Notes: generated from the letters alone by a model not told the origin. A stretch of 64,000 nt of DNA from Aliisedimentitalea scapharcae (GCF_045277565.1 NZ_CP123584.1:3658001-3722000), one strand, 5' to 3'; shown: positions 41,644 to 51,288, numbered from the stretch's first letter. Translations and numbers: made by a program.

Positions 41644-43302
41644 TTATTCCGGTACGCCCGCCGCTTGCAGGGCCTTGGCCCAATCCCGGCCGACCTGAAA
41701 CGAGACCGCGGGATGTTCGCGCAGGTATTGGCCAACCGTGAACTGGGGCGTGATTTTCATCAGGTCATGCACCACCTTGCGCGCCTTGTCCCCCTGCCCT
41801 GACATCTCGAGCGCAATCGCCTTGGTCCGCAATGTAGAGGGATAGGCCTGGTTGACCTGCAATGACCGATCCGCCAGAAAAACCGCCTGGTCAAAATTAT
41901 GCGCGGCCAGCTGTGCAGTGGCCGACAAGGCATCAAAATAATAGCCTTGCGGGTCCAGCGGTGACAGGCGCCGCGCTGCATCGGTCAGTTTCACGGCGTC
42001 CTGCGGAGCATCCTGAAAGGCCCGCATGGCCCCTTTGAGCAACAACGCAAGCGCCTCGTTCGGGTTGTCCTGAATCGCCAGGTCATAGGAATGGGCAGCC
42101 AGATCAAAGCGCCCGTTCAGATGACTTTGCACCATCCCTTTGAGCGTCAGCGCCAAGGAAAAGCCAGGGTCGATCTGCAGCGCCTTGTCGGCAAGCTCTC
42201 CGCCCATGCGGGCGTCCTGATCCCGGTCCGGGGACAGGCCCTTTTGCACCCGCATGACATGCCAGAACCCCAACCAGGTCAGGGTCAGCGGATGGTTCGG
42301 CTCGCGCTGCACCAGCAGGGTGAACAATTCGTGCGCCGAATTGAACCGATGCGCCCGCATGTCCTGCAACAACGAAATCCCCGCCATCAGCAACGTGTGG
42401 CTTTCCAGTTGCTCAAGCGGTCGAAAGGTCGTCATCCGCAGCGCTTCGCCCACAGCAGTCCGTCCGATATGCCCGGTCAGTTCGAGCAGCGAACTTGGAT
42501 CTCCGGCCAACAGTTCGGTCACATTGCCAGAATAGTCGCGCGACCACAGCACCCGTTCCCGCGTGGCGTCCTGCAAATCCGCCGTCAGACGAAAGGCCTG
42601 GCCGCTGACAATCACCGACCCGGTCAACAGGTATTGCACGCCACAGGTCTGGGCAATGTCACCGGTCAGCGCGGTGGTCGGATTGAATTGCCGGGTTGTC
42701 AGATACGAGGTCACGCTGAACCCCTGGCTGCGGGACAACAGGCGCGACATTTCTTCGGCCAGGATCGAACCCAAAGGGTTGCCCCCTCCGGCACTGGCCC
42801 GATTGGCAAACGGCAACACCGCAATCGACGGCAACAGGGCTTCGACTCCGATCCGCCCCTGATCCCCGACAGCGCCGATCGTTGCGGCGTGATGGACCGC
42901 ACCCGCGTCCTCGGGGCCCCGCATCTGCGCAATCCACAGCGAGAATTGTTCCTCATGCGGCAGGGCAAACCCCTCCATGAAAGGGCCCGCTCCCTCTTCG
43001 ACCTCCACCCGGTCCATGTCCAGGATCACCCGTTCGCGATTGGCCGACAGCAATGCACCAGCCTCGGGCCCCAGATTCCGGCGCAACGTCGAAAGCGCCG
43101 TTCTTAGGCTGGCCTTGGCCTGCTCTGGTTGCGCCAGGCTCCAGAGATGATTTTCCAGAAAACTACGGGTCCGCACGCCATCAGACGCCGAGCTGAGCAG
43201 CCCCAAAAGAGCCTGATGCTTGGCACCCAGCTGCACAACCTTGCCATCTGCCAAACGCACCAGAAATGTGCCATATAACCGAATGTGCAATAAAGATTTC
43301 AC
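41644..43302 (-). CDS. SARP/BTAD-like winged-helix regulator with TPR domain
   Basis: 552 aa. The N-terminal OmpR/SARP-type winged helix (about 1-100; IRLYGTFLVRLADG, KASLRTALSTLRRNLG) is followed by a TolB-like middle domain (about 165-290; SIAVLPFANRAS, YLLTGSVIVSGQAFRL) as in CadC/adenylate-cyclase-type regulators, then a TPR region (about 320-520; LALLLKGAMRAFQDAP, LSPLDPQGYYFDALSA). No membrane helix. It lies 42 bp upstream of the PAP2-like gene on the same strand and probably activates that gene and the subtilase. Confidence 0.8.
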   Translation of the reverse strand: MKSLLHIRLYGTFLVRLADGKVVQLGAKHQALLGLLSSASDGVRTRSFLENHLWSLAQPEQAKASLRTALSTLRRNLGPEAGALLSANRERVILDMDRVEVEEGAGPFMEGFALPHEEQFSLWIAQMRGPEDAGAVHHAATIGAVGDQGRIGVEALLPSIAVLPFANRASAGGGNPLGSILAEEMSRLLSRSQGFSVTSYLTTRQFNPTTALTGDIAQTCGVQYLLTGSVIVSGQAFRLTADLQDATRERVLWSRDYSGNVTELLAGDPSSLLELTGHIGRTAVGEALRMTTFRPLEQLESHTLLMAGISLLQDMRAHRFNSAHELFTLLVQREPNHPLTLTWLGFWHVMRVQKGLSPDRDQDARMGGELADKALQIDPGFSLALTLKGMVQSHLNGRFDLAAHSYDLAIQDNPNEALALLLKGAMRAFQDAPQDAVKLTDAARRLSPLDPQGYYFDALSATAQLAAHNFDQAVFLADRSLQVNQAYPSTLRTKAIALEMSGQGDKARKVVHDLMKITPQFTVGQYLREHPAVSFQVGRDWAKALQAAGVPE

Positions 43303-43360
43303 CGAAAAACTCCGAATAACATAGTTAATTCGGTATCATGATTCCGGGCAAAGTTACGCC

Positions 43361-43393
43361 ATCGTGAAATTCGAAAAAGCTGAATTTCACGAT
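43361..43393. promoter_or_regulatory. Perfect 12-bp inverted repeat upstream of the SARP-like regulator
   Basis: atcgtgaaattc, 9-bp spacer, gaatttcacgat, about 60-90 bp before the regulator's ATG in an AT-rich intergenic region (43303-43569). Could be an operator for autoregulation or a hairpin ending the MBL transcript; there is no T-tract on the minus strand, which favours an operator. Nothing else is seen in the intergenic region. Confidence 0.5.
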
Positions 43394-43569
43394 TATTTTA
43401 CGATAGCACTGCCTCTTGCGTCACCGATCACAACGGGGACACAGAGTCAGGTCTTTGAAACAAATCAATAAAAATTAAACTGAACCCAAAAACCCGCGTT
43501 ATTTGAACATCACAACTGAACCGATAACAAACCCCATCCAACACATGTCTGCGGATCAAATTCCAGTGT

Positions 43570-44493
43570 TTACACCGGATCAGGGATGAAACGGTAACCG
43601 TCATCTGTCTGCTCTGCGCGCCCGATCCCGCCTCCCGGCAGGTGGAACCCGATCAACTGCATCTGTTCCGAAGCCAGACGATCCAGCAACATTTGTCGCG
43701 TATCCGCCGCCTGGACCTGGTCCTGATCAGACCCGGAATGCCATTGCGGACGGGCAAACCCGACATGGTGGTTCCCGATCGCGTCCCCGACCACCAGGAC
43801 GCTGTTGCTGCCCTGGCGCAGTTCGAATGACATATGCCCGGGCGTGTGCCCGGGGCTGGCCACGGCTGCAACGCCCGGCAAAATCTCCTGACCCGCACCG
43901 AACAGGGTCATCTGATCCTCCAACACCTCGAGCCGACGCCGGGCACCGACAGCCATTGTGGCCCGCTCCGTCTGGATGGTGTTCACGGTTTCGGGATCGA
44001 ACCAATAGTCCCATTCGGTCTGGCCCATCATGTGTTCCGCATTGGCAAACAGCGGATCATCAAAATCATCCAGAACACCCCACAAATGGTCCGGGTGGCA
44101 ATGGGTGAACACCACATGCGTCACATCGTCGGGCACCAGCCCGACGGCATCCAGCGCATCCACCAACAGACCGGCCGTGTCCTGAAACGCCGGACCGGAC
44201 CCTGCGTCGAACAGCACCACATTTTGACCATCCCGCACCAGGGTCACATTGCATTCCGGGGTCAGCGGTCCGCTTGCAATCCCGTTGGCCTTCAGAACCG
44301 GGGGCAACAGATCCTTGGGCATCGGACCAAAGATGAAATCCGGGGGCAAGCTCAGATGCCCATCCGACAGGGTTTGAATCTGCATTTGACCCAGAGTGAT
44401 CTCAGATGCAGCCCACCCGCGGTTGGCACCCGATCCGGCCACAGCAATGCTGCACCCGGCGGTGGTCATGAAATGTCGGCGTGTCAGCATCAT
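43570..44493 (-). CDS. Tat-exported metallo-beta-lactamase-fold hydrolase
   Basis: 307 aa from the ATG at 44493 (an ATG at 44490 is equally possible), preceded by cagggatccc. The twin-arginine signal LTRRHFMTTAG sends the folded, metal-loaded enzyme to the periplasm. The MBL metal motif is FTHCHPDHLWG (HxHxDH) at about 138-148, with further ligands in SPGHTPGHMSF and the Asp of VVGDAIGNHH. Overall it resembles quorum-quenching lactonase and glyoxalase II-like subgroups (DAGSGPAFQDT), but the substrate cannot be named. An 18-bp palindrome lies 30 bp upstream. Confidence 0.85.
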   Translation of the reverse strand: MMLTRRHFMTTAGCSIAVAGSGANRGWAASEITLGQMQIQTLSDGHLSLPPDFIFGPMPKDLLPPVLKANGIASGPLTPECNVTLVRDGQNVVLFDAGSGPAFQDTAGLLVDALDAVGLVPDDVTHVVFTHCHPDHLWGVLDDFDDPLFANAEHMMGQTEWDYWFDPETVNTIQTERATMAVGARRRLEVLEDQMTLFGAGQEILPGVAAVASPGHTPGHMSFELRQGSNSVLVVGDAIGNHHVGFARPQWHSGSDQDQVQAADTRQMLLDRLASEQMQLIGFHLPGGGIGRAEQTDDGYRFIPDPV

Positions 44494-44523
44494 GGGATCC
44501 CTGGGAATGTCAATTAACCCATA

Positions 44524-44541
44524 ATCACATTTGAATGTGAT
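44524..44541. promoter_or_regulatory. 18-bp palindrome upstream of the MBL gene
   Basis: atcacatttgaatgtgat, a perfect palindrome with a central tg, 31 bp before the ATG. It is likely a regulator-binding site; tcaca and tgtga half-sites resemble CRP/FNR-type or GntR-type operators in reversed order. Confidence 0.45.
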
Positions 44542-44675
44542 AATTTCAAGTGTTTCCGCATCCAATCTCGCCACCGGCACCGGCGCGACGGCCCCCATGA
44601 CACCCCCAACAGGTCTCGAACAAAAAAGGGGCCGGCCCCCTCCCGGCCCGGCCCCAATCCGATAAACCGCAGTGT

Positions 44676-45848
44676 TTACTGACGATCCAGTTCCTTCCAC
44701 ATGCCACCTTCGACAATGGAAATGACGATGTCATCCGCACCACGGTGATCGTCCGCGCTATAGGAGATCTGTGAATCGGTCAGTGCATCAAAATAATCCA
44801 GGCTCTCCATCCCCTTGATAAAGCTCTCATGGGTCAGATCCTGTCCTGCCGCTTCGAGAGCACGCACGACCGTGTCAGCCGCCGAATAGCCCAACATGGC
44901 GAACCCGCCCGCTGGCTGGTCATATTTGGCTTTGTAGTCCGCGATGAATTTGGCCGGGGCCTCGTCCGCCGCACGTGCATTCAGATCGACCCAGCCAGCC
45001 GAGGCATACAGCCCCTCGGTCACGCCACCCGGAACAGCCGCCACAACGCCCAGGAACCCGGCGGATGTGTTCATGAATTTCACGTCGGTCCAACCCAGCT
45101 TCTTTGCCGTGCCAACAACCGTGATCCCCTGACGCACACCCAGCGCCATGGTGATCACGTCACACCCTGCCGCCTTCAGTTTGGTCAGCGACCCGACAAA
45201 GTCGAGCTCGTCTGGTTTATGCGTGGTTTCCCCGCCAAATGTCAGACCCAGCCCGGCGGTCACATCCTTGGTGCTTTCGGCGATTTCCTTGCCGAAATCG
45301 GACGGGATGTACATGGTACAAATCTCTTTGGAGTCGAATTCACCTGCCAGATATTTAACACCGGCCTGGACCTGATCCCAATAGCTCGAAAAGCCCGAGA
45401 ATTTGTTATCCAGCGGCTCGGACAACATTTCACGCGCAGCAGACAGCGGACCGACATTCGGGATGCCCTTGGGGTCCAACAGCTTGAACCCGGCGATGTT
45501 CATTGGTGTGCCCAGCGACAACAACATGCCAAACACCTTGTCGCGATTCAGCAGCTTGTTATAGCCCTGCATCGCGCGCGGAATCTGATACCCATTGTCT
45601 TCGACCACGAACCGGATCTGGCGACCATGCACACCACCCGCTGCGTTGGCTTCGTCGAACCGCAGGTTCGCGCCATTCACCGCCGGCACGCCCACGGCGG
45701 CAAAAATACCGCTCAGATCATTGACCGACCCAAAAATCACCTCGTCTGCGGTCACGCCCTGGGTTTCGGCCTGCGCCGCCCCGCCCAGACCGCCCGTCAG
45801 ACCGGTCGCCATCGCTGCCGCCAGCAGCGTGGATGTCACTTTTTTCAT
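44676..45848 (-). CDS. Branched-chain amino acid-type ABC transporter substrate-binding protein
   Basis: 390 aa from the ATG at 45848, with a gggaggaaatttct ribosome site. Sec signal peptide (MKKVTSTLLAAAMATGLTGG, cleavage near AQA) and a Peripla_BP_6 type I fold (VIFGSVNDLSGIFAAVG, GAANLRFDEANAAGG-like start, VEDNGYQIPRAMQGYNKL). LivJ-type proteins bind amino acids, amides or aromatic/short-chain acids in the periplasm. The co-located acyl-CoA ligase suggests a carboxylic acid cargo. It is the last gene of the transporter cluster. Confidence 0.92.
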   Translation of the reverse strand: MKKVTSTLLAAAMATGLTGGLGGAAQAETQGVTADEVIFGSVNDLSGIFAAVGVPAVNGANLRFDEANAAGGVHGRQIRFVVEDNGYQIPRAMQGYNKLLNRDKVFGMLLSLGTPMNIAGFKLLDPKGIPNVGPLSAAREMLSEPLDNKFSGFSSYWDQVQAGVKYLAGEFDSKEICTMYIPSDFGKEIAESTKDVTAGLGLTFGGETTHKPDELDFVGSLTKLKAAGCDVITMALGVRQGITVVGTAKKLGWTDVKFMNTSAGFLGVVAAVPGGVTEGLYASAGWVDLNARAADEAPAKFIADYKAKYDQPAGGFAMLGYSAADTVVRALEAAGQDLTHESFIKGMESLDYFDALTDSQISYSADDHRGADDIVISIVEGGMWKELDRQ

Positions 45849-45892
45849 AGAAATTTCCTCCCTTGGGTTCAACCGGCGCGGTGGGCCGCGCT

Positions 45893-47773
45893 TCAATACA
45901 TGTCGTCAATCAGCGCCTTGTGTTTCTTTTCCACCAAGCCACGCTTGAGCTTCATGGTTGCTGTCAATTCATCGTCTTCAGCCGTCAACAAAACGTTGAT
46001 CAGGCGAAAATCCTTGATCTGTTCGACGCGGGCGAATTCCTTGTTCACCGCGTCAACTTCGGCGCGGATCAGGTCCACCACCGGCTGCGCCGCACAGAGC
46101 GACGCAAAATCACTAAATGGTATCTTATTGTCCTGTGCAAATTTTTCCACGTTTTCCTGATCAATCATGATCAGGCAGGTCAGATATTTGCGCTGATCCC
46201 CGATCACCACCGCGTCCGAAATGTAATGGCTGAACTTCAACCGGCTTTCGATTTCAGCCGGGGTGATGTTCTTGCCCCCTGCCGTGATGATGATGTCCTT
46301 GATCCGACCGGTGATGGTCAGGAACCCGTCCGCATCCAACCGCCCCACATCGCCCGTGCGCAACCACCCATCGTCGGTAAAGGTTTCGGCGGTCTTTTCA
46401 TTGTTGCGCCAATATCCCTGAAAATTGTTGGCCCCAAAAGTCTGGATCTCGCCATCTTCGGCAATACGGATTTCGATGCCCTCAATGGCCTTGCCCACGG
46501 TTCCGGGCCTGTTCACATCCAGCGTGTTGATTGCCGACAGGCCGGTGTTCTCCGTCATTCCGTACCCTTCGACCAGCGGCACGCCGATGGACCAGTACCA
46601 TTTCAGCAATTCCGGCGAAATTGGTGCAGCACCGGTGCCGCCACGGCGCATCTTGTCCATGCCCAGCATCCGGCGCAGGTTGCGCAGCACCAGAAAATCC
46701 CAAACCGCATAGCGGGCCGCGACGCCCCCTGGCACCGGGCTGTTCTGCATCACATAATCGGCGCGCGCCTCGCCTGCCTTGATGGCGCGCGAAAACGCCC
46801 AGCGCCCGATCAAAGTCGCCTCCTGTGCCATGACCAGAACGCGGGAATAGACCTTTTCCCACACCCGGGGCACGGCGAAAAAGGTCGACGGCGACACCTC
46901 CTGAATGTTGTCAAACACAGTTTCCGGGCTTTCGGCGAAATTCACCGTGCTTTTCGCAGCCAGCGGAAAATAGACCGACACATTGCGTTCCAGGATATGG
47001 CACAGCGGCAGGAAACACAGCTGTTCGTCATCCGTGTGCACCGCCAATCCACGGGCCCCGGATTCGATGGTGGCCAACACGTTTTCGTTGCTGATCATCG
47101 CCCCCTTGGGCATCCCCGTGGTACCGGATGTATAGATCAACAACGCCGTGTCACCAGGTTGGGACTTTTCGATCTCGGCCTCGAACACCCCACGGTTTTC
47201 CGCCTCATAGGCGCGGCCCGTGTCATACAGCTCGTCAATGAACACGCATTTGTCGTGGCGCAGATCATGCAGCCCATCGCGGTCCATGATGATGACGCGG
47301 GCCAATCCGGGCACCTGATCCTGGATCTCCAGGTATTTGTCCAGCTGCTCATCGTTTTCGACAAACAGGAACCGGCTGTCGCTGTCGTTGATCAGATAGG
47401 CCAGCTGATGCGCGGAATCGGTGGTATAAACGCCCGAGGCGATCCCCCCGACGCTTTGAATACCCATGTCGGCATACAGCCATTCCTTGTTGTCTTCGCT
47501 GAGGATCGAAACCACTTCGCCCCGTTTCAATCCCAGCGCCATCAGCCCCAGGCCAATCCATTTGGCGTGGTCCCAATAGCTGTGCCAGGAGTAGCTCTTC
47601 CAGATGCCGAAATCCTTTTCCCGATGCGCAGTGCGGTCGCGCAAATCGGCACAGCGGCTGGCAAAGAGTTTCGAAATCGTGTCACAGCCATCGACTGTCA
47701 GCGGGCGCTGGCCTGGTACGGCGTTGTAGGTGACACCGTACAGCTCAATCGTTGGTTGGGCCTGCATGTTCAT
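45893..47773 (-). CDS. AMP-forming long-chain acyl-CoA ligase
   Basis: 626 aa from the ATG at 47773. Adenylate-forming enzyme: the P-loop-like motif LLIYTSGTTGMPKGAM (about 185-200), the substrate motif VEGYGMTENTG, and WLRTGDVGRLD with GRIKDIIITAGGKNITP near the C-terminus. The order and the FACS-like start place it with long-chain fatty-acid CoA ligases (FAA1/bubblegum-like). In Liv-type clusters such ligases trap an imported acid as a CoA ester. It lies between the LivF gene (13-bp gap) and the binding protein. Confidence 0.92.
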   Translation of the reverse strand: MNMQAQPTIELYGVTYNAVPGQRPLTVDGCDTISKLFASRCADLRDRTAHREKDFGIWKSYSWHSYWDHAKWIGLGLMALGLKRGEVVSILSEDNKEWLYADMGIQSVGGIASGVYTTDSAHQLAYLINDSDSRFLFVENDEQLDKYLEIQDQVPGLARVIIMDRDGLHDLRHDKCVFIDELYDTGRAYEAENRGVFEAEIEKSQPGDTALLIYTSGTTGMPKGAMISNENVLATIESGARGLAVHTDDEQLCFLPLCHILERNVSVYFPLAAKSTVNFAESPETVFDNIQEVSPSTFFAVPRVWEKVYSRVLVMAQEATLIGRWAFSRAIKAGEARADYVMQNSPVPGGVAARYAVWDFLVLRNLRRMLGMDKMRRGGTGAAPISPELLKWYWSIGVPLVEGYGMTENTGLSAINTLDVNRPGTVGKAIEGIEIRIAEDGEIQTFGANNFQGYWRNNEKTAETFTDDGWLRTGDVGRLDADGFLTITGRIKDIIITAGGKNITPAEIESRLKFSHYISDAVVIGDQRKYLTCLIMIDQENVEKFAQDNKIPFSDFASLCAAQPVVDLIRAEVDAVNKEFARVEQIKDFRLINVLLTAEDDELTATMKLKRGLVEKKHKALIDDMY

Positions 47774-47786
47774 GATCGTCCCTCCC

Positions 47787-48560
47787 TTACCGCCATGTCT
47801 TCTTGCGCTTCCAGCGCCGTTCGCCACGTTCCCCGACCTCTTGATGGCCCAGATAGAAATCCTTGATATCGTCGCTTTCCATCAGCCGGTCGGCGCTGCC
47901 GTCCATGACGATACGCCCTATTTCCATGACATATCCGAAATCGGCAGCGTCCAGCGCAATACGGGCGTTCTGTTCGACCAGCATCATGGTGACACCTTCG
48001 TCAGTGTTCAGCCGTTTCAGAATGGCAAAGATTTCCTGAACCAGCAATGGCGACAACCCCAGCGACGGTTCATCCAGCAACATGATCTGTGGGCGCAACA
48101 TCAACCCACGCCCGATGGCCAGCATCTGCTGCTGCCCGCCTGACAATGTTCCTGCCTCCTGATCCCGCCGTTCGGCCAGGATCGGGAAATAGTCGAACAC
48201 CAGCTGGCGATCCTTTTCGATCTCGGACTTGTCGGACCGGGTATAAGCCCCAAGGCTCAGGTTTTCGTCGACCGTAAGCAGCGGAAACACTTCGCGCCCT
48301 TCGGGCACATGCACGATGCCCGCCTGCACGATTTTATGCGGCTCTTTGCCTTGGATTTCCTGCCCCTGAAAGACGATCTTGCCCTTTTCCGGGTCCATGA
48401 TGCCGGAAATGGTTTTCAACAGGGTCGATTTACCGGCCCCGTTGGCCCCCAGAACCGTGACGATCTGGCCCTTGTCCACCTTGAGCGACACGCCCCGGAT
48501 CGCCATGATCGGACCGTAAAAGCTCTCCAGGTTCTTGACCTCCAGCAATGTCTCGCCCAT
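47787..48560 (-). CDS. livF: Branched-chain amino acid-type ABC transporter ATP-binding protein (LivF-like)
   Basis: 257 aa from the ATG at 48560; a GTG one codon earlier is the alternative. Walker A GANGAGKSTLLKT, signature LSGGQQQMLAIGRGLM, Walker B IMLLDEPSLGLSP, then VEQNA. VPEGREVFPLLTVDENL is characteristic of LivF. It hydrolyses ATP at the inner membrane with LivG to drive import. The start overlaps the LivG stop by one base. Confidence 0.93.
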   Translation of the reverse strand: MGETLLEVKNLESFYGPIMAIRGVSLKVDKGQIVTVLGANGAGKSTLLKTISGIMDPEKGKIVFQGQEIQGKEPHKIVQAGIVHVPEGREVFPLLTVDENLSLGAYTRSDKSEIEKDRQLVFDYFPILAERRDQEAGTLSGGQQQMLAIGRGLMLRPQIMLLDEPSLGLSPLLVQEIFAILKRLNTDEGVTMMLVEQNARIALDAADFGYVMEIGRIVMDGSADRLMESDDIKDFYLGHQEVGERGERRWKRKKTWR

Positions 48561-49327
48561 CACGCTGCCCCCGCGCCCAGATAGGCCTCGATCACCGCCG
48601 GGTCGGATTGCACTTCGGCTGGTGTCCCTTCGGCCAGTTTCGCACCATCGGCCAGCGCCAGCACACGATCGCTGACACCGGACACCAGCCCCATGTCATG
48701 TTCAACCATCAACACGGTGATCCCCATCTGTTTGCGGATGTCATCAATCCACCACCGCATGTCCTGGGTTTCCTCGACCGACAGACCCGATGCCGGTTCA
48801 TCCAACAGCAACAACCGCGGCCCCGACGCCAACGCACGGCCCAGTTCCACCACCTTGCGCACCCCATACGGCAGCCCGGCGATCATCTTGTTGCGATAGG
48901 GTTGCAGGTCCAGGAAATCGATCACCTCTTCGACCGCCTCGCGGTGGGCGTGTTCCTCGCGCCGGACGCTGGGGGTGAAAAACATCTGTTCGACCAGCGA
49001 CGCCTTGCGGTGGCGATGGCGCCCGACCAACAGGTTCTGCAACACCGTGGCGTGGTCAAACAGTTCGATATTCTGAAACGTGCGCGCAATCCCCAGATCC
49101 GCCACTTCATCGGCCTTGCACTCCAACAGGTTCTGCCCGTCGAACTGAAAGCTTCCGGCAAAAGGTTCGTAGAACCGCGAAATCAGGTTGAACACCGTCG
49201 ACTTGCCTGCCCCGTTCGGTCCGACGATGGCATAGACCTCGCCCTCTTGAACGGAAAAGCTCAGGTCATTCACAGCGACCACGCCGCCAAATTTGAGCGT
49301 CGCGTTGTTGATCTCCAAAAGGCTCAT
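48560..49327 (-). CDS. livG: Branched-chain amino acid-type ABC transporter ATP-binding protein (LivG-like)
   Basis: 255 aa. Walker A VGPNGAGKSTVFN, the LivG-typical IARTFQNIELFDHATVLQN, a degenerate signature region PYGVRKVVELGRAL, Walker B LLLLDEPASGLS and the H-loop LMVEHDMGLV. The signature lacks the usual LSGGQ (here GLPYGVRK), which is common in LivG proteins. Overlaps the LivM gene by 4 bp. Confidence 0.93.
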   Translation of the reverse strand: MSLLEINNATLKFGGVVAVNDLSFSVQEGEVYAIVGPNGAGKSTVFNLISRFYEPFAGSFQFDGQNLLECKADEVADLGIARTFQNIELFDHATVLQNLLVGRHRHRKASLVEQMFFTPSVRREEHAHREAVEEVIDFLDLQPYRNKMIAGLPYGVRKVVELGRALASGPRLLLLDEPASGLSVEETQDMRWWIDDIRKQMGITVLMVEHDMGLVSGVSDRVLALADGAKLAEGTPAEVQSDPAVIEAYLGAGAA

Positions 49328-50409
49328 CTCAAACGCTCCGTCTTCAGATAGGATTTCTGCCGCTTGAACATATCCTTGCGCGCAAAGGGGAACAGTTCGA
49401 ACCAGGTGCGGATTTTCAGCCAGCGGCCATAAATCCCCATGGGTTCAAACAGGATGAACAGGATCAGGATCAACCCGAACACCCCGGTTTCCAGCCCCGG
49501 AATGGCAACGCCGCCGCCGCCGATCATGTCCTTGCCGATCGACAATGCCTGCGGCAGGAATGCCACGACGACTGCGCCAAAAAACGCGCCGTGGATCGAT
49601 CCCAGCCCCCCAATGACGATCATCATCAACAGCGTGATCGAAATCACCAACGAAAACGTCTCGTTATTGAACGTCCCGGCATAATACCCCATCAACGCCC
49701 CGGCCCAGCCGGTGATCATGCATGACAGGCCAAAGGCCATACCCTTGGTCCGGGCAATATGCACCCCCATGGCGGTGGCCGATACTTCGCTGTCGCGCAC
49801 CGCAGCAAAGGCACGCCCCAAGGGCGAGCGCAGCAGGTTGCGATAAAACAGCGTGCAGATGATCGTGACGACCAGCACCAGATAATAGAACCGCGCCGGC
49901 ATCGACCAGCGTTCGATTTCGAACCCGAAAATGGTGATCATGTCAGGGAATTTCCCCGACACGCCACCCGTCCAAGGCTCCAGCAGCACGATAATGTCAT
50001 CGGCCAGAATGGACAGCGCGATGGTCGCAATCGCCAGATAGATCCCATGCAGCCGCAGCACCGGTATGGCGATCAGCGTTCCAATCACACCGGTCAGCAC
50101 GCCAGCCAATGGAAAAGCGACGATAAAGGGGAGCCCCAATTCAATCAGGATCGTATTGGCATAACACCCCACGGCCAGAAACGCCGCATGTCCCAGACTG
50201 GCCTGACCGGTCTGCCCGGTCAGCAGCATCAGCCCCAAACCCGCGATGGCCCAGATCAGAACATTCGTGACCTCGCCCAGATAGAATTCGTCAATCAGCC
50301 ACGGGAGCCCAAAGGCAAGAGCCAACAGCGCCGCATAAACCGAGAACGTCCAGCGATCCGGGAACAGGCGGATGTCGTGCTCATAAGAGGTTTTGAAGTG
50401 AATGCGCAT
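49324..50409 (-). CDS. livM: Branched-chain amino acid-type ABC transporter permease (LivM-like)
   Basis: 361 aa with about 9-10 hydrophobic helices. LivM signatures are GLGLMLLTGQTGQASLGHAAF near residue 60 and AVRDSEVSATAMGVHIARTK near 195; the loop MMIVIGGLGSIHGAFFGA contains the EAA-like GGxGSxxG motif. Inner-membrane half of the channel with LivH. A 3-bp gap separates it from LivH. Confidence 0.92.
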   Translation of the reverse strand: MRIHFKTSYEHDIRLFPDRWTFSVYAALLALAFGLPWLIDEFYLGEVTNVLIWAIAGLGLMLLTGQTGQASLGHAAFLAVGCYANTILIELGLPFIVAFPLAGVLTGVIGTLIAIPVLRLHGIYLAIATIALSILADDIIVLLEPWTGGVSGKFPDMITIFGFEIERWSMPARFYYLVLVVTIICTLFYRNLLRSPLGRAFAAVRDSEVSATAMGVHIARTKGMAFGLSCMITGWAGALMGYYAGTFNNETFSLVISITLLMMIVIGGLGSIHGAFFGAVVVAFLPQALSIGKDMIGGGGVAIPGLETGVFGLILILFILFEPMGIYGRWLKIRTWFELFPFARKDMFKRQKSYLKTERLR

Positions 50410-50412
50410 GAC

Positions 50413-51288
50413 TTAGACCTTCTTGATCCGGACCTGACTGAACAATCCGTGTGGACGGAAGATCAGGACCGCAAGCAACAGCACATAGGGCGCAATCTGG
50501 GAGTAGCCGGCCTCTAGGTAACGCGCTGCAAACGGTTCAATGATGCCAACGATCAGCCCTCCGGCCAATGCGCCGGGCAGTGACCCGAACCCGCCAATGA
50601 CGGCAGCGGCAAAGGCTTTGATCCCCAACAGACCCGCATTGGGGTCAATCGCGCCTTTGGAGGCAAACAGGATACCAGCCACGGCAGCCACCGCGCCCGC
50701 AAGCCCCCAGATCATGCCCTGCACCCGTTTGACCGGAATACCCATGTAATACGCCGCCATCTGGTTCTGGCTGGCCGCCTGCATCGCCAGACCCAATTTG
50801 GTGCGTTGAAAGAACTGATAGAGGAAAATGGTGAGCAGAACTGTCACGATGATCACCGCCACATCCGCCATGCCCAGAACAACCCCGCCCATCTGCAAAT
50901 CACCCAGCGCCAGCGGGCTTTCCAGAGTTTGCGGTTCATGTCCCCAGATCGCTCCGGCAATGAACCGGATCACGAACCCCAGCGCAATGGTCAGGATCAC
51001 CACTGCTGTCTGGCTTTGCCCAAACAGATGCCGCAGGACGAAGAGATCCAACAGATATCCAAGGATCGCCATGATCGCGATGGCCAGCGGTGCGGCGACC
51101 CAAAAGGGCAGGTGCATGTATTCGGCATTGGTGAGGCCCAGGGTCACAAACGCCCCCAGCATCATGAAATCGCCCTGAGCGAAATTGACCGCCTCGGTGG
51201 CCTTGTAAATCAGCACAAAGCCAAGCGCGATCAGGCCATAAACACAGCCATTCGCAAGGCCGCTGACCAGCAGCTGCAATACGTCCAA
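50413..51288 (-). CDS. livH: Branched-chain amino acid-type ABC transporter permease (LivH-like)
   Basis: 291 aa if started at the TTG at 51288, which has the ribosome site ggaggacaa in front and begins DVLQLLVSGLANGCVYGLIA, as in LivH proteins; an upstream in-frame start at 51330 would add 14 unusual residues. Eight or so membrane helices; NFAQGDFMMLGAF and GAVAAVAGILFASKGAIDP are family hallmarks, and IGGFGSLPGALAGG is the EAA-like loop. First gene of the transporter operon, divergent from the TetR gene. Confidence 0.9.
   Translation of the reverse strand: MDVLQLLVSGLANGCVYGLIALGFVLIYKATEAVNFAQGDFMMLGAFVTLGLTNAEYMHLPFWVAAPLAIAIMAILGYLLDLFVLRHLFGQSQTAVVILTIALGFVIRFIAGAIWGHEPQTLESPLALGDLQMGGVVLGMADVAVIIVTVLLTIFLYQFFQRTKLGLAMQAASQNQMAAYYMGIPVKRVQGMIWGLAGAVAAVAGILFASKGAIDPNAGLLGIKAFAAAVIGGFGSLPGALAGGLIVGIIEPFAARYLEAGYSQIAPYVLLLAVLIFRPHGLFSQVRIKKV

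Noticed and set aside
45863..47866. 667-aa plus-strand frame opposite the acyl-CoA ligase
   Set aside because: Antisense shadow in GC-rich DNA; the minus strand carries complete adenylate-forming enzyme motifs.
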